This document shows positions 25,763 through 34,858 of a DNA stretch of 45,824 bases, piece after piece. A model generated the notes under the pieces. It saw only the letters and a program-made list of their open reading frames with translations. It was not told the origin of the DNA and did no database searches. Positions within the stretch are counted from its first letter, which is position 1; every line of letters starts with the position of its first letter. The position numbers and the translations under genes are program-made. This stretch comes from Sphingobacteriaceae bacterium (GTDB lineage Bacteria > Bacteroidota > Bacteroidia > Sphingobacteriales > Sphingobacteriaceae), in contig CANKAT010000018.1 of assembly GCA_947479815.1 (NCBI GenBank), positions 1 through 45,824 on the forward strand, in the 5' to 3' direction.

Positions 25763-27916
25763 ATGAAGTTAAAATCAGTTAAAGAAATGTTAAAGAGAAT
25801 ATGTCTGGCCATTTTTATTGTTGCAGCTCTATCCTGCCAGGCCGATCCACGGGTAAATATTGTGGTATCAATAAATGACCTGAAGCCTGATATGCAGCAA
25901 TCAGTAGTTGCTAAATCGCTGGTTGAGCTGATAGAGAATTTTCACTATCAGAAAGTTGCAGTTAATGATGCTTTTTCATCTGTTGTTTTCGATGACTATT
26001 TAAAAGCTTTAGATGGTGGCAGAAGTTATTTTTTACAGAGTGATATTACTGATTTTGAAAAATTCCGTCTAACAATGGACGATGATGTACGTAGCGGAGA
26101 CCTGAGTGTACCTTTTTATATATTCAATGTTTATCAAAAGCGTTATAATGATCGGGTAAACTTTGCGTTGAAAGAAATTGAAAAGAAATTCAGTTTTACT
26201 AGCAATGATACCTATACCTATGATCGTGAAAAATTGCCATGGCTGAAGTCAGAAGCTGAGTCAAATAGTCTTTGGTCAAAGCGAATCAAATATGAAATGC
26301 TTAATCTTAAGATTACTGGTACAGAAGAAGCAAAAATCAAGGAAACACTGAAAAAGCGTTATGAAAACCTGATTTCACAATCTACCAAGTTTAATCAGCA
26401 GGATGTTTTTCAGATCTTCATGAATTCCTTTACAGGAACAGTTGATCCTCATACCAGCTATTTTGTTCCTAACAAAGCCCAAGAATTCAATGAAGACCTT
26501 GCCCGTACATTTGAAGGTATTGGCGCCAGATTACAGTTGGATAATGAAGTGGTGAAGATTGCTGAGATCATCCCTGGTGGACCAGCATTTAAATCAAAAG
26601 CCATACAGGCAAACGACCGAATTATTGCTGTGGCACAGGGTAAAAGCGGTGAATTTGTTGATGTTATTGGTTGGAGATTGGATGTAACGGTTACAAAAAT
26701 TAAAGGCCCTAAAGGAACAATAGTTCGTTTAAAGGTTATTCCAGCAGGACAGGAATTATCATCTACTCCTAAAATTGTAGAACTAGTAAGAGATAAAGTT
26801 GTTCTTGAAGATCAGTCAGCAAAAAGAACTATCAAAACGATTACATCGGGAGGTAAATCGTATAAAATCGGAATTATTCAATTGCCTGCATTCTATGCTG
26901 ATTTTAAAGCGATGCAGGCTGGTGATCCTAACTATAAGAGTACTACTCGTGATGTCAGACTTTTACTGGATACCTTAAAGCGCGAAAAGGTTGATGCGGT
27001 TGTTCTGGATCTAAGAAGCAATGGTGGGGGTTCTCTTCCAGAAGCAATCAGCCTTACAGGTTTGTTCATTAAATCTGGTCCGGTTGTACAGGTACGTGAT
27101 AGAAGGAACGAGATTGAGGTCAGTGAAGATGAAGATGAATCCATTGCATGGACTGGTCCACTGGGTGTCTTAGTAGATAGATTCAGTGCTTCGGCATCCG
27201 AAATATTTGCCGGTGCTATCCAGGATTATGGCCGAGGTGTAATTATTGGCAATCAATCTTACGGAAAAGGCACTGTTCAGCAGGGAATAGATATGTCAAG
27301 GGTAATCAGCACTACCGATAAACTAATGCTTAAAGGTGCACAAACTGTAAATACTAAAGGTTCTCAGTCTGATAGTAAAGGAGCAAATGTAACCAGAACC
27401 AATGCCCCTGAATTTGGTCAGATCAACCTCACCATGGCTAAATTCTATCGTGTAAATGGCAGCAGTACCCAACATAAAGGAGTGGTTCCTGATATAGAAT
27501 TTCCAACTGTATTTCCTAAAGATAAATATGGCGAGAGTTCTGAGCCTAGCGCATTATCATGGGATACTATTTCTCCAAGCAAGTTCAGTAGCTTAGCCAG
27601 CCTAGATGAAGTTAAACGTAAACTTATAGCTTTGCATCAGGAGCGCATGAAAACTTCAGTTGGTTTTAAAGACCTTCAAGAAGATATTGCTGAGTTTGCA
27701 AAGCGTGAAGCTGAAACATCCATTACCCTTAATGAGGCTCAGCTGAAAAAGGAACGTGATGAGCAGGAAGCAAAATCTTTACTTCGTGAAAATCAGAAAC
27801 GCGTAGCTAAAGGTTTGGTACCGCTAAAGAAAGGTGAAATAAAACCAAAAGAAGATATCGACTTTATTCGTGATGAAGGTCTGCAGATCATGGCAGATTT
27901 TATCCAGATAAAATAA
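25763..27916 (+). CDS. prc: Carboxy-terminal processing protease (S41, Prc/Tsp type)
   Basis: The 717-residue protein is of the large Prc type. Residues 1-28 look like a lipoprotein signal (LSC at 23-25), and an internal start at M9 (25787) would give the same lipobox. A PDZ domain (about 245-340) precedes the protease core with S477 in RFSASASE, D488 in IQDYG and K502 in SYGKGTVQ, matching S430/D441/K455 of E. coli Tsp by spacing. A C-terminal DUF3340-like segment completes it. It degrades periplasmic proteins from unstructured C-termini. A clear promoter precedes and a strong terminator follows. Confidence 0.92.
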   Translation: MKLKSVKEMLKRICLAIFIVAALSCQADPRVNIVVSINDLKPDMQQSVVAKSLVELIENFHYQKVAVNDAFSSVVFDDYLKALDGGRSYFLQSDITDFEKFRLTMDDDVRSGDLSVPFYIFNVYQKRYNDRVNFALKEIEKKFSFTSNDTYTYDREKLPWLKSEAESNSLWSKRIKYEMLNLKITGTEEAKIKETLKKRYENLISQSTKFNQQDVFQIFMNSFTGTVDPHTSYFVPNKAQEFNEDLARTFEGIGARLQLDNEVVKIAEIIPGGPAFKSKAIQANDRIIAVAQGKSGEFVDVIGWRLDVTVTKIKGPKGTIVRLKVIPAGQELSSTPKIVELVRDKVVLEDQSAKRTIKTITSGGKSYKIGIIQLPAFYADFKAMQAGDPNYKSTTRDVRLLLDTLKREKVDAVVLDLRSNGGGSLPEAISLTGLFIKSGPVVQVRDRRNEIEVSEDEDESIAWTGPLGVLVDRFSASASEIFAGAIQDYGRGVIIGNQSYGKGTVQQGIDMSRVISTTDKLMLKGAQTVNTKGSQSDSKGANVTRTNAPEFGQINLTMAKFYRVNGSSTQHKGVVPDIEFPTVFPKDKYGESSEPSALSWDTISPSKFSSLASLDEVKRKLIALHQERMKTSVGFKDLQEDIAEFAKREAETSITLNEAQLKKERDEQEAKSLLRENQKRVAKGLVPLKKGEIKPKEDIDFIRDEGLQIMADFIQIK

Positions 27917-27918
27917 GA

Positions 27919-27946
27919 AAAGCCCCGGTTCAACCGGGGCTTTTTA
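27919..27946 (+). terminator. Strong intrinsic terminator after prc
   Basis: AAAGCCCCGG and CCGGGGCTTT pair around TTCAA, followed by TTTT. This is a GC-rich, textbook stem 2 bases after the prc stop codon. Confidence 0.92.
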
Positions 27947-28057
27947 TGCAACATTGTTTTTAATACAGATAGCTTGATCACATAAGCCTGTGTCAGAAGT
28001 TAATTGCTGAAACTCTACAAGAAAGAGTTCCAAAAATGACCCTGAGGTATCAAATTC

Positions 28058-28990
28058 TTAAGACTTTTTCTTTTCCTGAGTATCCATAATATTAATACTC
28101 ATCATTTGCTCCATGGTACGTTTCATGCCATCTGAAGAACCATCAAGGAAGATCACGTTGCCTTTGCCATTTTCAGCAAAATGTTTTATAGCTTCTGTCC
28201 ACATGGTAAATAAAATGACAGAGGTGTCAAGATCAGCAGTCTGCATTTCTTTAGCTGCATGAGTCATACCCTTGGCTACCTCTTCACGGAACAGTGCAAT
28301 ACCTTGTCCGCGTAACTGTGCTGCTTCACGTTCTGCATTGGCAGCAATTTTTATCGCATTTCCATCAGCTTCGGCAGCCTTCGTTTTTGTGATAAGAAGT
28401 GCCTGGCCTTCGTTTTCTGCTGCTGCCTTGAGATTATTGGATGCTACAACACGGCTCATTGAAGTAAGGATCACCTCATCAAAAGTAATGTCGTTTATCT
28501 GAAGATCTTGTAAGTGGTAACCCCATGTTTCAAGTATGGTATCTAATTGATCTTTTACGTGATCAACAATATCCTTTCTCAGACTTAAAACTTCTGCTTG
28601 TTTTTTGCTCGCCACAAATGCACGAATAGTTCCTTCAATGGTACGAATAAGGGCCTGCATCAGGTTTTGCTCATTAATAAATTTAAAGGCCACATTTTTT
28701 ATAGTTTCTTCATCAGGATTATTCACTGAATAAAGCACCATGGCTTTGAAATAAACATTTGCTTGGTCAATGGTTACTGCCTGGAATTCCAGCTCCACTG
28801 CACGGTTCTGAATAGATACTCTTGAGTGAATAACTTCAATCAAAGGAATTTTTAAACTCAATCCCGGTTTCAGCAATCTTCGGTATTTCCCAAAAACAGT
28901 TATGACCCCTATGGTGCCTTGTTTAACAGTTACAAAGGAACTGAACAAAATGACTACCCCTAAGAATAATATAATATAGGTTGTGTACAT
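28058..28990 (-). CDS. SPFH/Band 7 (stomatin-like) membrane protein
   Basis: The 310-residue protein has an N-terminal membrane anchor (about 3-22) and then the SPFH domain: TVKQGTIGVITVFGKYRRLLKPGLSLKIPLI and SIQNRAVELEFQAVTID. An alanine/glutamate-rich coiled segment follows (AENEGQALLITKTKAAEADGN). It belongs to the slipin/QmcA group, which organises membrane microdomains and often regulates proteases such as FtsH. An NfeD-type partner commonly sits beside such genes, but none is present here. Confidence 0.92.
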   Translation of the reverse strand: MYTTYIILFLGVVILFSSFVTVKQGTIGVITVFGKYRRLLKPGLSLKIPLIEVIHSRVSIQNRAVELEFQAVTIDQANVYFKAMVLYSVNNPDEETIKNVAFKFINEQNLMQALIRTIEGTIRAFVASKKQAEVLSLRKDIVDHVKDQLDTILETWGYHLQDLQINDITFDEVILTSMSRVVASNNLKAAAENEGQALLITKTKAAEADGNAIKIAANAEREAAQLRGQGIALFREEVAKGMTHAAKEMQTADLDTSVILFTMWTEAIKHFAENGKGNVIFLDGSSDGMKRTMEQMMSINIMDTQEKKKS

Positions 28991-29210
28991 GGATTTAGAT
29001 TTACTGGATGAATTTTTTTGAAGATAGTAAAGAATTTTCTTAGTTATGAAAACTGTTAATTGAAAATACCAGAAATTAAAAATTTAAAAGATTAGTATAC
29101 TTTGTTGGCTTTCAATTTGTAAACTTATTGTAGAGTATCAGGAAAAGAATTTTTGGATCAATACTCAAGTATGGAATACAGCGCTTACCGTATTTAAGAT
29201 AGTTGTAGTA

Positions 29211-29756
29211 CTAGTCTCTGAGTGAGGCAAGTAGTCTGCCTCCTTTGTAGTAATATCTTCTCCAATAGTCTTCATCCAGATCACTGATCATTACTCCTTT
29301 ACTGCTGGAAGCATGTGCAAATTTATTATTGCCTATGTAAACCCCCATGTGAGTAATTGAACGACTACCTATTTTAAAGAAGACCAGATCACCCTCTTTC
29401 AGCTCATCTTTGCTGATCGGGTTAACCATGCTGAATATATTTCTAGAATTATTTCCAATAAGCGTACTAAAAACTTTATTGTATAATTCAAAAGCAAAGC
29501 CTGAACAATCAATTCCTTTTTTTGTTACGCCTCCTAAGCGATAGGGAGTTCCTATCCAATCATAAACGAACTGATAAAGCTTTAAGTTTGATGTAGCAGA
29601 AAGTGCAACTCCCATAATTTGAGAGAAGTATTCAGTGGCCAGATTATCAGGATCCTCAATTTTATCTATAGGTTTTTGATCCTTAATAACGGTTTGTGCC
29701 TGTACAGACACGAAAGAAATCATAAGTAGCAACGCTACAATTACTTTTTTCCCCAT
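29211..29756 (-). CDS. Exported C40 (NlpC/P60) family peptidase, short form
   Basis: A 181-residue protein with a signal peptide (about 1-20, ending VSVQAQT) and one NlpC/P60 domain. C84 lies in KGIDCSGFAFE, H136 in SITHMGVYIG and H148 in KFAHASS, giving the full Cys-His-His set. It resembles the Spr/MepS type, which cuts peptidoglycan cross-peptides. This is the second C40 gene in the window; the longer one at 21158 has SH3-like regions that this one lacks. A well-formed minus-strand promoter lies upstream. Confidence 0.95.
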   Translation of the reverse strand: MGKKVIVALLLMISFVSVQAQTVIKDQKPIDKIEDPDNLATEYFSQIMGVALSATSNLKLYQFVYDWIGTPYRLGGVTKKGIDCSGFAFELYNKVFSTLIGNNSRNIFSMVNPISKDELKEGDLVFFKIGSRSITHMGVYIGNNKFAHASSSKGVMISDLDEDYWRRYYYKGGRLLASLRD

Positions 29757-29833
29757 TTTTAATTGGTTTTGTTCATAGTTTTTAAAGTCAAAACTATCAA
29801 CGTATTCATACTCTTTATATTTTCAGAATAGTA

Positions 29834-29864
29834 CAAAGGTAAGACATTTTCTCTTTTTAAACAA
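29834..29864 (-). promoter_or_regulatory. Promoter for the short C40 peptidase
   Basis: On the minus strand the -7 box TACCTTTG (plus-strand 29834-29841) and a -33 TTG (29862-29864) are separated by 20 bases, the usual Bacteroidota spacing. It is followed by a leader of about 75 bases. Confidence 0.6.
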
Positions 29865-29979
29865 GTTGGATTGCTTTACTGACATTTTAACAACATATTA
29901 AAGAAGTAAAATGACTAGAAAATAAGGATAAATAGTGCAAACAAAACACTTGGCTATTCTTTTTTTAGGAAGATATGGT

Positions 29980-29987
29980 TAGATTTG
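29980..29987 (+). promoter_or_regulatory. Candidate -7 box for pdhA (TAGATTTG)
   Basis: An exact TAnnTTTG match lies 45 bases before the ATG at 30032. It sits inside the extra N-terminal stretch of the longer reading frame, which argues that the longer frame is not translated. The -33 box is not clear. Confidence 0.5.
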
Positions 29988-30031
29988 TCGTCCTTGAAAG
30001 GACTAAACGAGATTTATACATACGATTACGA

Positions 30032-31027
30032 ATGAGTTCAATAGAAATTACGAAAGAAACCTATCTTCAGTGGTACGAATCAATGCTTTTGATGCGCAAA
30101 TTTGAAGAGAAAGCAGGACAACTTTATGGTCAGCAAAAGATCAGAGGATTTTGTCACCTGTATATCGGACAAGAAGCAGTAATGGCTGGCGCAATGTCAG
30201 TTTTAAGACCTGAAGATTCTATGATCACTGCTTATCGCGATCACGCGCACGCACTGGCTAAAGGTATGGGCGCTAATGAAGTTATGGCAGAATTGTATGG
30301 AAAAGCTACCGGATGTTCAAAAGGTAAAGGCGGTTCGATGCACATGTTTAGTAAAGAAAAGAAATTTTTCGGTGGGCATGGTATAGTAGGTGGACAAATT
30401 CCTTTGGGTGCTGGTATTGCCTTTGCAGAGCAATACAACGGAACCGACAATGTATGTGTTTGTTATATGGGTGATGGTGCTGTTCGTCAGGGAGCACTGA
30501 ATGAAACCTTTAATATGGCGATGTTGTGGAAGTTACCTGTAATTTTTGTTTGCGAAAACAACGGTTATGCAATGGGAACATCTGTGGCTCGTACTACCAA
30601 TATGGTGGATATCTATAAAATCGGACTTGGTTTTGATATGCCATGTGCTCCTGTTGATGGTATGGATCCGGTTGCTGTTCACAATGCGATGGACGAAGCA
30701 GTTCAAAGAGCAAGAAGAGGAGATGGCCCTACATTTTTAGAAGCCAGAACTTACCGTTATAAAGGGCATTCTATGTCTGATCCAGCTAAATACCGTACAA
30801 AAGAAGAAGTTGAAATTTATAAGGCAAAAGATCCTATTGAGGTTGTTAAAACTGCAATAGAAGATAAAAAATATGCAGATGAAGCTTGGTTTGAGCAAAT
30901 CAATGATAAAATAAAAGCGATTGTTGATGAATCGGTTAAATTTTCTGAAGAATCACCATGGCCAGATCCATCCGAATTATATAATGATGTGTATGTTCAA
31001 TCTGACTATCCATATATCCGCGACTAA
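30032..31027 (+). CDS. pdhA: Pyruvate dehydrogenase E1 component, alpha subunit
   Basis: I start at 30032 (MSSIEITKETYLQWYESML), giving 331 residues, the normal length; the first in-frame ATG at 29975 would add 19 atypical residues across a promoter-like box. The E1 alpha signature is clear: the thiamine diphosphate motif GDGAVRQGALNE...ENN and the conserved loop YRYKGHSMSDPAKYRTKEE. With E1 beta it decarboxylates pyruvate and hands the acetyl group to the lipoyl domains of E2. The E2 gene follows after 36 bases, but no E1 beta gene lies between or near, so it must be encoded elsewhere. Confidence 0.96.
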   Translation: MSSIEITKETYLQWYESMLLMRKFEEKAGQLYGQQKIRGFCHLYIGQEAVMAGAMSVLRPEDSMITAYRDHAHALAKGMGANEVMAELYGKATGCSKGKGGSMHMFSKEKKFFGGHGIVGGQIPLGAGIAFAEQYNGTDNVCVCYMGDGAVRQGALNETFNMAMLWKLPVIFVCENNGYAMGTSVARTTNMVDIYKIGLGFDMPCAPVDGMDPVAVHNAMDEAVQRARRGDGPTFLEARTYRYKGHSMSDPAKYRTKEEVEIYKAKDPIEVVKTAIEDKKYADEAWFEQINDKIKAIVDESVKFSEESPWPDPSELYNDVYVQSDYPYIRD

Positions 31028-31063
31028 TCAAAACTTTTATACAATACTAATCTGTAAATAATA

Positions 31064-32713
31064 ATGGCTGAAGTAGTTAAAATGCCTAAGATGAGCGATA
31101 CGATGACAGAGGGTGTTATCGCAAAGTGGCATAAAAAAGTTGGTGATAAAATTAGTTCAGGTGAACTGGTTGCTGAAATCGAAACAGACAAAGCCACTAT
31201 GGACTTTGAGTCTTTCCAGGAAGGTACGTTATTATATATAGGTGCTCAAGAGGGTGAAGCAGCGCCGGTTGATTCTGTTATTGCCATTGTGGGCCAAGCA
31301 GGTGAAGATTTTCAATCACTATTAAGCGGAGCAGGTACTCCAGTAGTAAGTGCTCCAGAAGCGAAATTAGCTGAAAGTAAACCTGCTGAAGTTGTTGTAG
31401 CAACAGAAGAAGTTTCAGGTAATAGCGATGCTGATGCAGAAGCAATGGGTGCTACAATTATTCGTATGCCGCTTTTAAGTGATACGATGACTGAAGGGGT
31501 TATTGCAGCATGGCACAAAAAAGTAGGTGATAAAGTAAAAAGTGATGATTCCCTTGCTGATGTAGAAACAGATAAGGCTACAATGGAAGTGATCGGCTAT
31601 GCCGATGGTACATTGTTGTATGTTGGTGTTGAAAAAGGACAGGCTGCAAAAGTTAATGATATCATTGCCATTGTAGGTAAAGAAGGTACCGATGTTTCTG
31701 CCTTGCTTAAGGCGAGCTCAAAGCCAAAAGCTGTTGCAGCTGTAGCGGCAGTTGAAAAGCCTGCAGCAGCTGCAGTAGTTGAATCTGTGCAAGTAGTTCA
31801 TACTGATTCTGATTCATCTTCGCGTGTGAAGGCCTCTCCGCTGGCTCGTAAAATTGCAAAAGATAAAGGTATAGATCTGGCTCAGGTAAAGGGAAGTGCT
31901 GAAGGTGGAAGGATCGTCAAAAAAGATATTGAAGGATTTACTCCTTCGGCTGTAAAATCTACAGTAGGTGCTCCTGCAGAAGCAAAAGCTACTGAAGTTA
32001 CTGCATTACCGGTTCCGCAGTTTACCGGTGTAGAAAAATATACCGAGAAGCCAGTTTCTCAAATGCGTAAGGTTATTGCCAAGCGTCTTTCTGAAAGTTT
32101 GTTTACCGCTCCTCATTTTTATCTGACCATGTCTATTGATATGGATAGTGCAATGCAGGCTCGTGCAAAGATCAATGAATTTGCTTCAGTGAAGATCTCA
32201 TTTAACGATATCGTCCTGAAGGCAGTTGCAGTTGCGCTAAAACAACATCCAAATGTTAATTCTTCTTGGTTGGAAGATAAGATTCGTTATAACGAGCATG
32301 TTAATATAGGTGTTGCAGTTGCAGTAGAAGATGGCCTGCTAGTTCCAGTAGTTCGTTTCGCTGATGGAAAATCACTTTCTCATATTTCTGCAGAAGTAAA
32401 AGATTTTGCACAGCGTGCAAAAACAAAAAAACTGCAGCCTGCAGACTGGGAAGGTTCTACCTTCACTATTTCAAATCTGGGAATGTTTGGTATTGATGAA
32501 TTTACTGCTATTATTAATCCACCAGATGCCTGTATTTTGGCAGTAGGAGGAATACAGCAAGTTCCGGTTGTAAAAAACGGTGCTGTTGTACCTGGTAATG
32601 TAATGAAGGTTACCTTAAGCTGTGATCATCGTGTTGTTGATGGTGCCACTGGATCAGCATTTTTGCAAACATTGAAAGCGTTATTGGAGGAGCCTGTAAG
32701 ACTACTCGTTTAA
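31064..32713 (+). CDS. pdhC: Pyruvate dehydrogenase E2 (dihydrolipoamide acetyltransferase)
   Basis: The 549-residue E2 subunit has two N-terminal lipoyl domains, with lipoylated K43 in ETDKATMDF and K171 in ETDKATMEV. A peripheral subunit-binding domain (about 256-292, ASPLARKIAKDKGIDL) follows, then the catalytic domain ending CDHRVVDG (H522, D526). Alanine/proline-rich linkers join them. It moves acetyl groups from E1 to coenzyme A and holds the complex together. It is cotranscribed with pdhA. The mix of lipoyl count and E1 alpha-E2 gene order is consistent with Bacteroidota. Confidence 0.96.
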   Translation: MAEVVKMPKMSDTMTEGVIAKWHKKVGDKISSGELVAEIETDKATMDFESFQEGTLLYIGAQEGEAAPVDSVIAIVGQAGEDFQSLLSGAGTPVVSAPEAKLAESKPAEVVVATEEVSGNSDADAEAMGATIIRMPLLSDTMTEGVIAAWHKKVGDKVKSDDSLADVETDKATMEVIGYADGTLLYVGVEKGQAAKVNDIIAIVGKEGTDVSALLKASSKPKAVAAVAAVEKPAAAAVVESVQVVHTDSDSSSRVKASPLARKIAKDKGIDLAQVKGSAEGGRIVKKDIEGFTPSAVKSTVGAPAEAKATEVTALPVPQFTGVEKYTEKPVSQMRKVIAKRLSESLFTAPHFYLTMSIDMDSAMQARAKINEFASVKISFNDIVLKAVAVALKQHPNVNSSWLEDKIRYNEHVNIGVAVAVEDGLLVPVVRFADGKSLSHISAEVKDFAQRAKTKKLQPADWEGSTFTISNLGMFGIDEFTAIINPPDACILAVGGIQQVPVVKNGAVVPGNVMKVTLSCDHRVVDGATGSAFLQTLKALLEEPVRLLV

Positions 32714-32734
32714 AAACTAGTTATACTAATTATG

Positions 32735-32768
32735 AAGGTCTTTCAGGATTAGTTGAAAGACCTTTTTA
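32735..32768 (+). terminator. Intrinsic terminator after the pdhA-E2 operon
   Basis: AAGGTCTTTCA and TGAAAGACCTT pair perfectly over 11 bases around an 8-base loop, and a T-run follows. This ends the two-gene pyruvate dehydrogenase transcript. Confidence 0.9.
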
Positions 32769-32977
32769 ATTTAAATCAAAATGGAATTTAGTGCTAAAAA
32801 TAAATTTCATTTCTGTTTACCAATCATCTAGTTTTCCTCCTTCTTTTCATACCAAAATCCTACTATTTCCTAATGATGCGGAATCTGCGTATATAATCAC
32901 TTGGGCAGATTCTGAATATTGAATTTTCTCTGATTTTTAATTCAACTTTCAAGTGATTATCAGTACCATAAATTATG

Positions 32978-32985
32978 TAAATTTG
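32978..32985 (+). promoter_or_regulatory. Candidate -7 box for the M1 peptidase (TAAATTTG)
   Basis: An exact TAnnTTTG match lies 16 bases before the ATG of the M1 peptidase gene. No TTTG is found at the standard -33 spacing. Confidence 0.45.
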
Positions 32986-33001
32986 ATTTTAAATCTTTAA
33001 A

Positions 33002-34858
33002 ATGAGGAAGTTAATTCTATTAATACCAGTATTGTTTGCCCTATCCTGTCAGCAAAAAGCTACAGATAAAAATGTTGCTCTAGCTCTAGTTAAGGATGTT
33101 CATTCATTTGCAAAACCTGAAAAAGCAATTGTGAAGCATCTTGATCTTGATCTTAATGTCGATTTTTCAACGCAATTGATTTCCGGGAAAGCCTCATGGA
33201 CCATAGAAAATACCTCAGGTGGTACTGAAATAATATTTGATAGCCGACAGTTGCAGATCCAAAAGGTAACATTGGGTGTTAATGAGACAGAAACAACATT
33301 CACGCTTGGCGATGAGGTAAAATATCTTGGACAGCCACTACGTGTCAAAATTGATCCATCCACAACAAGAGTTACTATCTACTATTCTGCTTCTAAAGAT
33401 GCAGCTGCCATTCAATGGCTTAATCCACAGCAAACAGCAGGTAAAAAATATCCTTTTCTTTTTACTCAAAGCCAGGCCATACTAGCCCGTACCTGGATAC
33501 CTTGCCAGGATAGTCCAGGAATTCGGTTTACTTATACTGCAAAAATTGGCGTTCCAAAAGATCTGCTGGCTGTAATGAGTGCTGAAAATCCGCAGTCAAA
33601 AAATGCAGAGGGTATCTATAACTTTAAGCAGCCTCATCCTATCCCATCCTATTTGATGGCCTTGGCAATTGGTGATCTTGAATTTAAATCTATTGATGGC
33701 CGTACAGGAGTTTATGCAGAGCCTGTAACCCTAAGCAAAGCAGTTTATGAATTTGCTGATATGGGTAAAATGGTTAATTCGGCCGAGAAGATTTATGGCC
33801 CCTATAAATGGGGCCGTTATGATGTGATTGTACTTCCTCCAAGCTTTCCATTTGGAGGGATGGAAAACCCAATGCTAACATTTCTAACCCCGACTCTGAT
33901 TGCTGGCGACCGTTCTTTAGTAAGTGTTATTGCACATGAACTTGCACATAGCTGGAGTGGCAATTTGGTTACTAATTCTACATGGAATGATTTCTGGTTA
34001 AATGAAGGATTTACAACCTATTTTGAACGTCGTATTGTAGAAGATGTTTATGGAAAGGACGAAGCCGGGATGCAAGAACTTCTAGGCTATGGTGGTTTAC
34101 AGGAACTTATAAAAGAGATGGGCGAAACAAACCCAGATACAAAATTGAAAGGTAATTATGAAGGGCGTGATCCCGATGAAGGTGTGAGTGAAATTGCCTA
34201 TGAAAAGGGATATTCATTTCTAAGAACAATTGAAGGTGCTGTTGGTCGCAAAAGATTCGATATTTTTTTAAATGAATATTTTAATTCTCATGCGTTTAGG
34301 TCAGTTAGCAGTGAAGTGTTCCTTGATGATCTGGAAACTAAACTTTTAAAAGGAGATAAAGTTCTAAAAAATAAAATAGATCCCAACCAATGGGTTTATC
34401 AGCCTGGCCTCCCCTCCAATTCACCTGCAGTTGGATCTGTTAAGTTTAAGGCATTGGATAGTTTAATTGTAAAATGGACAGCTTTATCTAATGCTGGCGT
34501 TTTAAAATCTGCAAAACTCTCGTCAAATGAATCGCTCTACCTGATTAGTCATTTGCCAGAGAACACCACGATTGATCAAATGAAAGTGCTTGATCAGGTC
34601 TTTAAATTTACATCTTCAGGAAATGCAGAAATTCAATCGGCATGGTACACTCTTTCTATCAGAAAAGGATATCAGCCTGCTAATAAAAATATAGAGGCTT
34701 TTTTGACTTCTGTAGGTCGCCGTAAATTCTTAATGCCACTGTATAAAGAATTAGTAAAGACTCCTGAAGGTAAACAATGGGCAAAAAAAATCTATGTTAA
34801 TGCGCGACCAAATTATCATTCAGTTGCTTATAACTCTATAGACGAATTATTGAAATGA
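33002..34858 (+). CDS. M1 family aminopeptidase, LTA4 hydrolase-like
   Basis: A 618-residue lipoprotein (lipobox FALSC, C16) in the leukotriene-A4-hydrolase branch of M1; the stretch SQAILARTWIPCQDSPGIRF is characteristic. The GxMEN peptide-binding motif is GGMEN at 285-289. The zinc site is HELAH (H312, E313, H316) with E335 in WLNEGF. A helical C-terminal domain completes the fold. Such enzymes remove N-terminal residues from peptides, here probably at the outer face of a membrane. Its TGA overlaps the ATG of the next gene (ATGA), so they are translationally coupled. Confidence 0.94.
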   Translation: MRKLILLIPVLFALSCQQKATDKNVALALVKDVHSFAKPEKAIVKHLDLDLNVDFSTQLISGKASWTIENTSGGTEIIFDSRQLQIQKVTLGVNETETTFTLGDEVKYLGQPLRVKIDPSTTRVTIYYSASKDAAAIQWLNPQQTAGKKYPFLFTQSQAILARTWIPCQDSPGIRFTYTAKIGVPKDLLAVMSAENPQSKNAEGIYNFKQPHPIPSYLMALAIGDLEFKSIDGRTGVYAEPVTLSKAVYEFADMGKMVNSAEKIYGPYKWGRYDVIVLPPSFPFGGMENPMLTFLTPTLIAGDRSLVSVIAHELAHSWSGNLVTNSTWNDFWLNEGFTTYFERRIVEDVYGKDEAGMQELLGYGGLQELIKEMGETNPDTKLKGNYEGRDPDEGVSEIAYEKGYSFLRTIEGAVGRKRFDIFLNEYFNSHAFRSVSSEVFLDDLETKLLKGDKVLKNKIDPNQWVYQPGLPSNSPAVGSVKFKALDSLIVKWTALSNAGVLKSAKLSSNESLYLISHLPENTTIDQMKVLDQVFKFTSSGNAEIQSAWYTLSIRKGYQPANKNIEAFLTSVGRRKFLMPLYKELVKTPEGKQWAKKIYVNARPNYHSVAYNSIDELLK

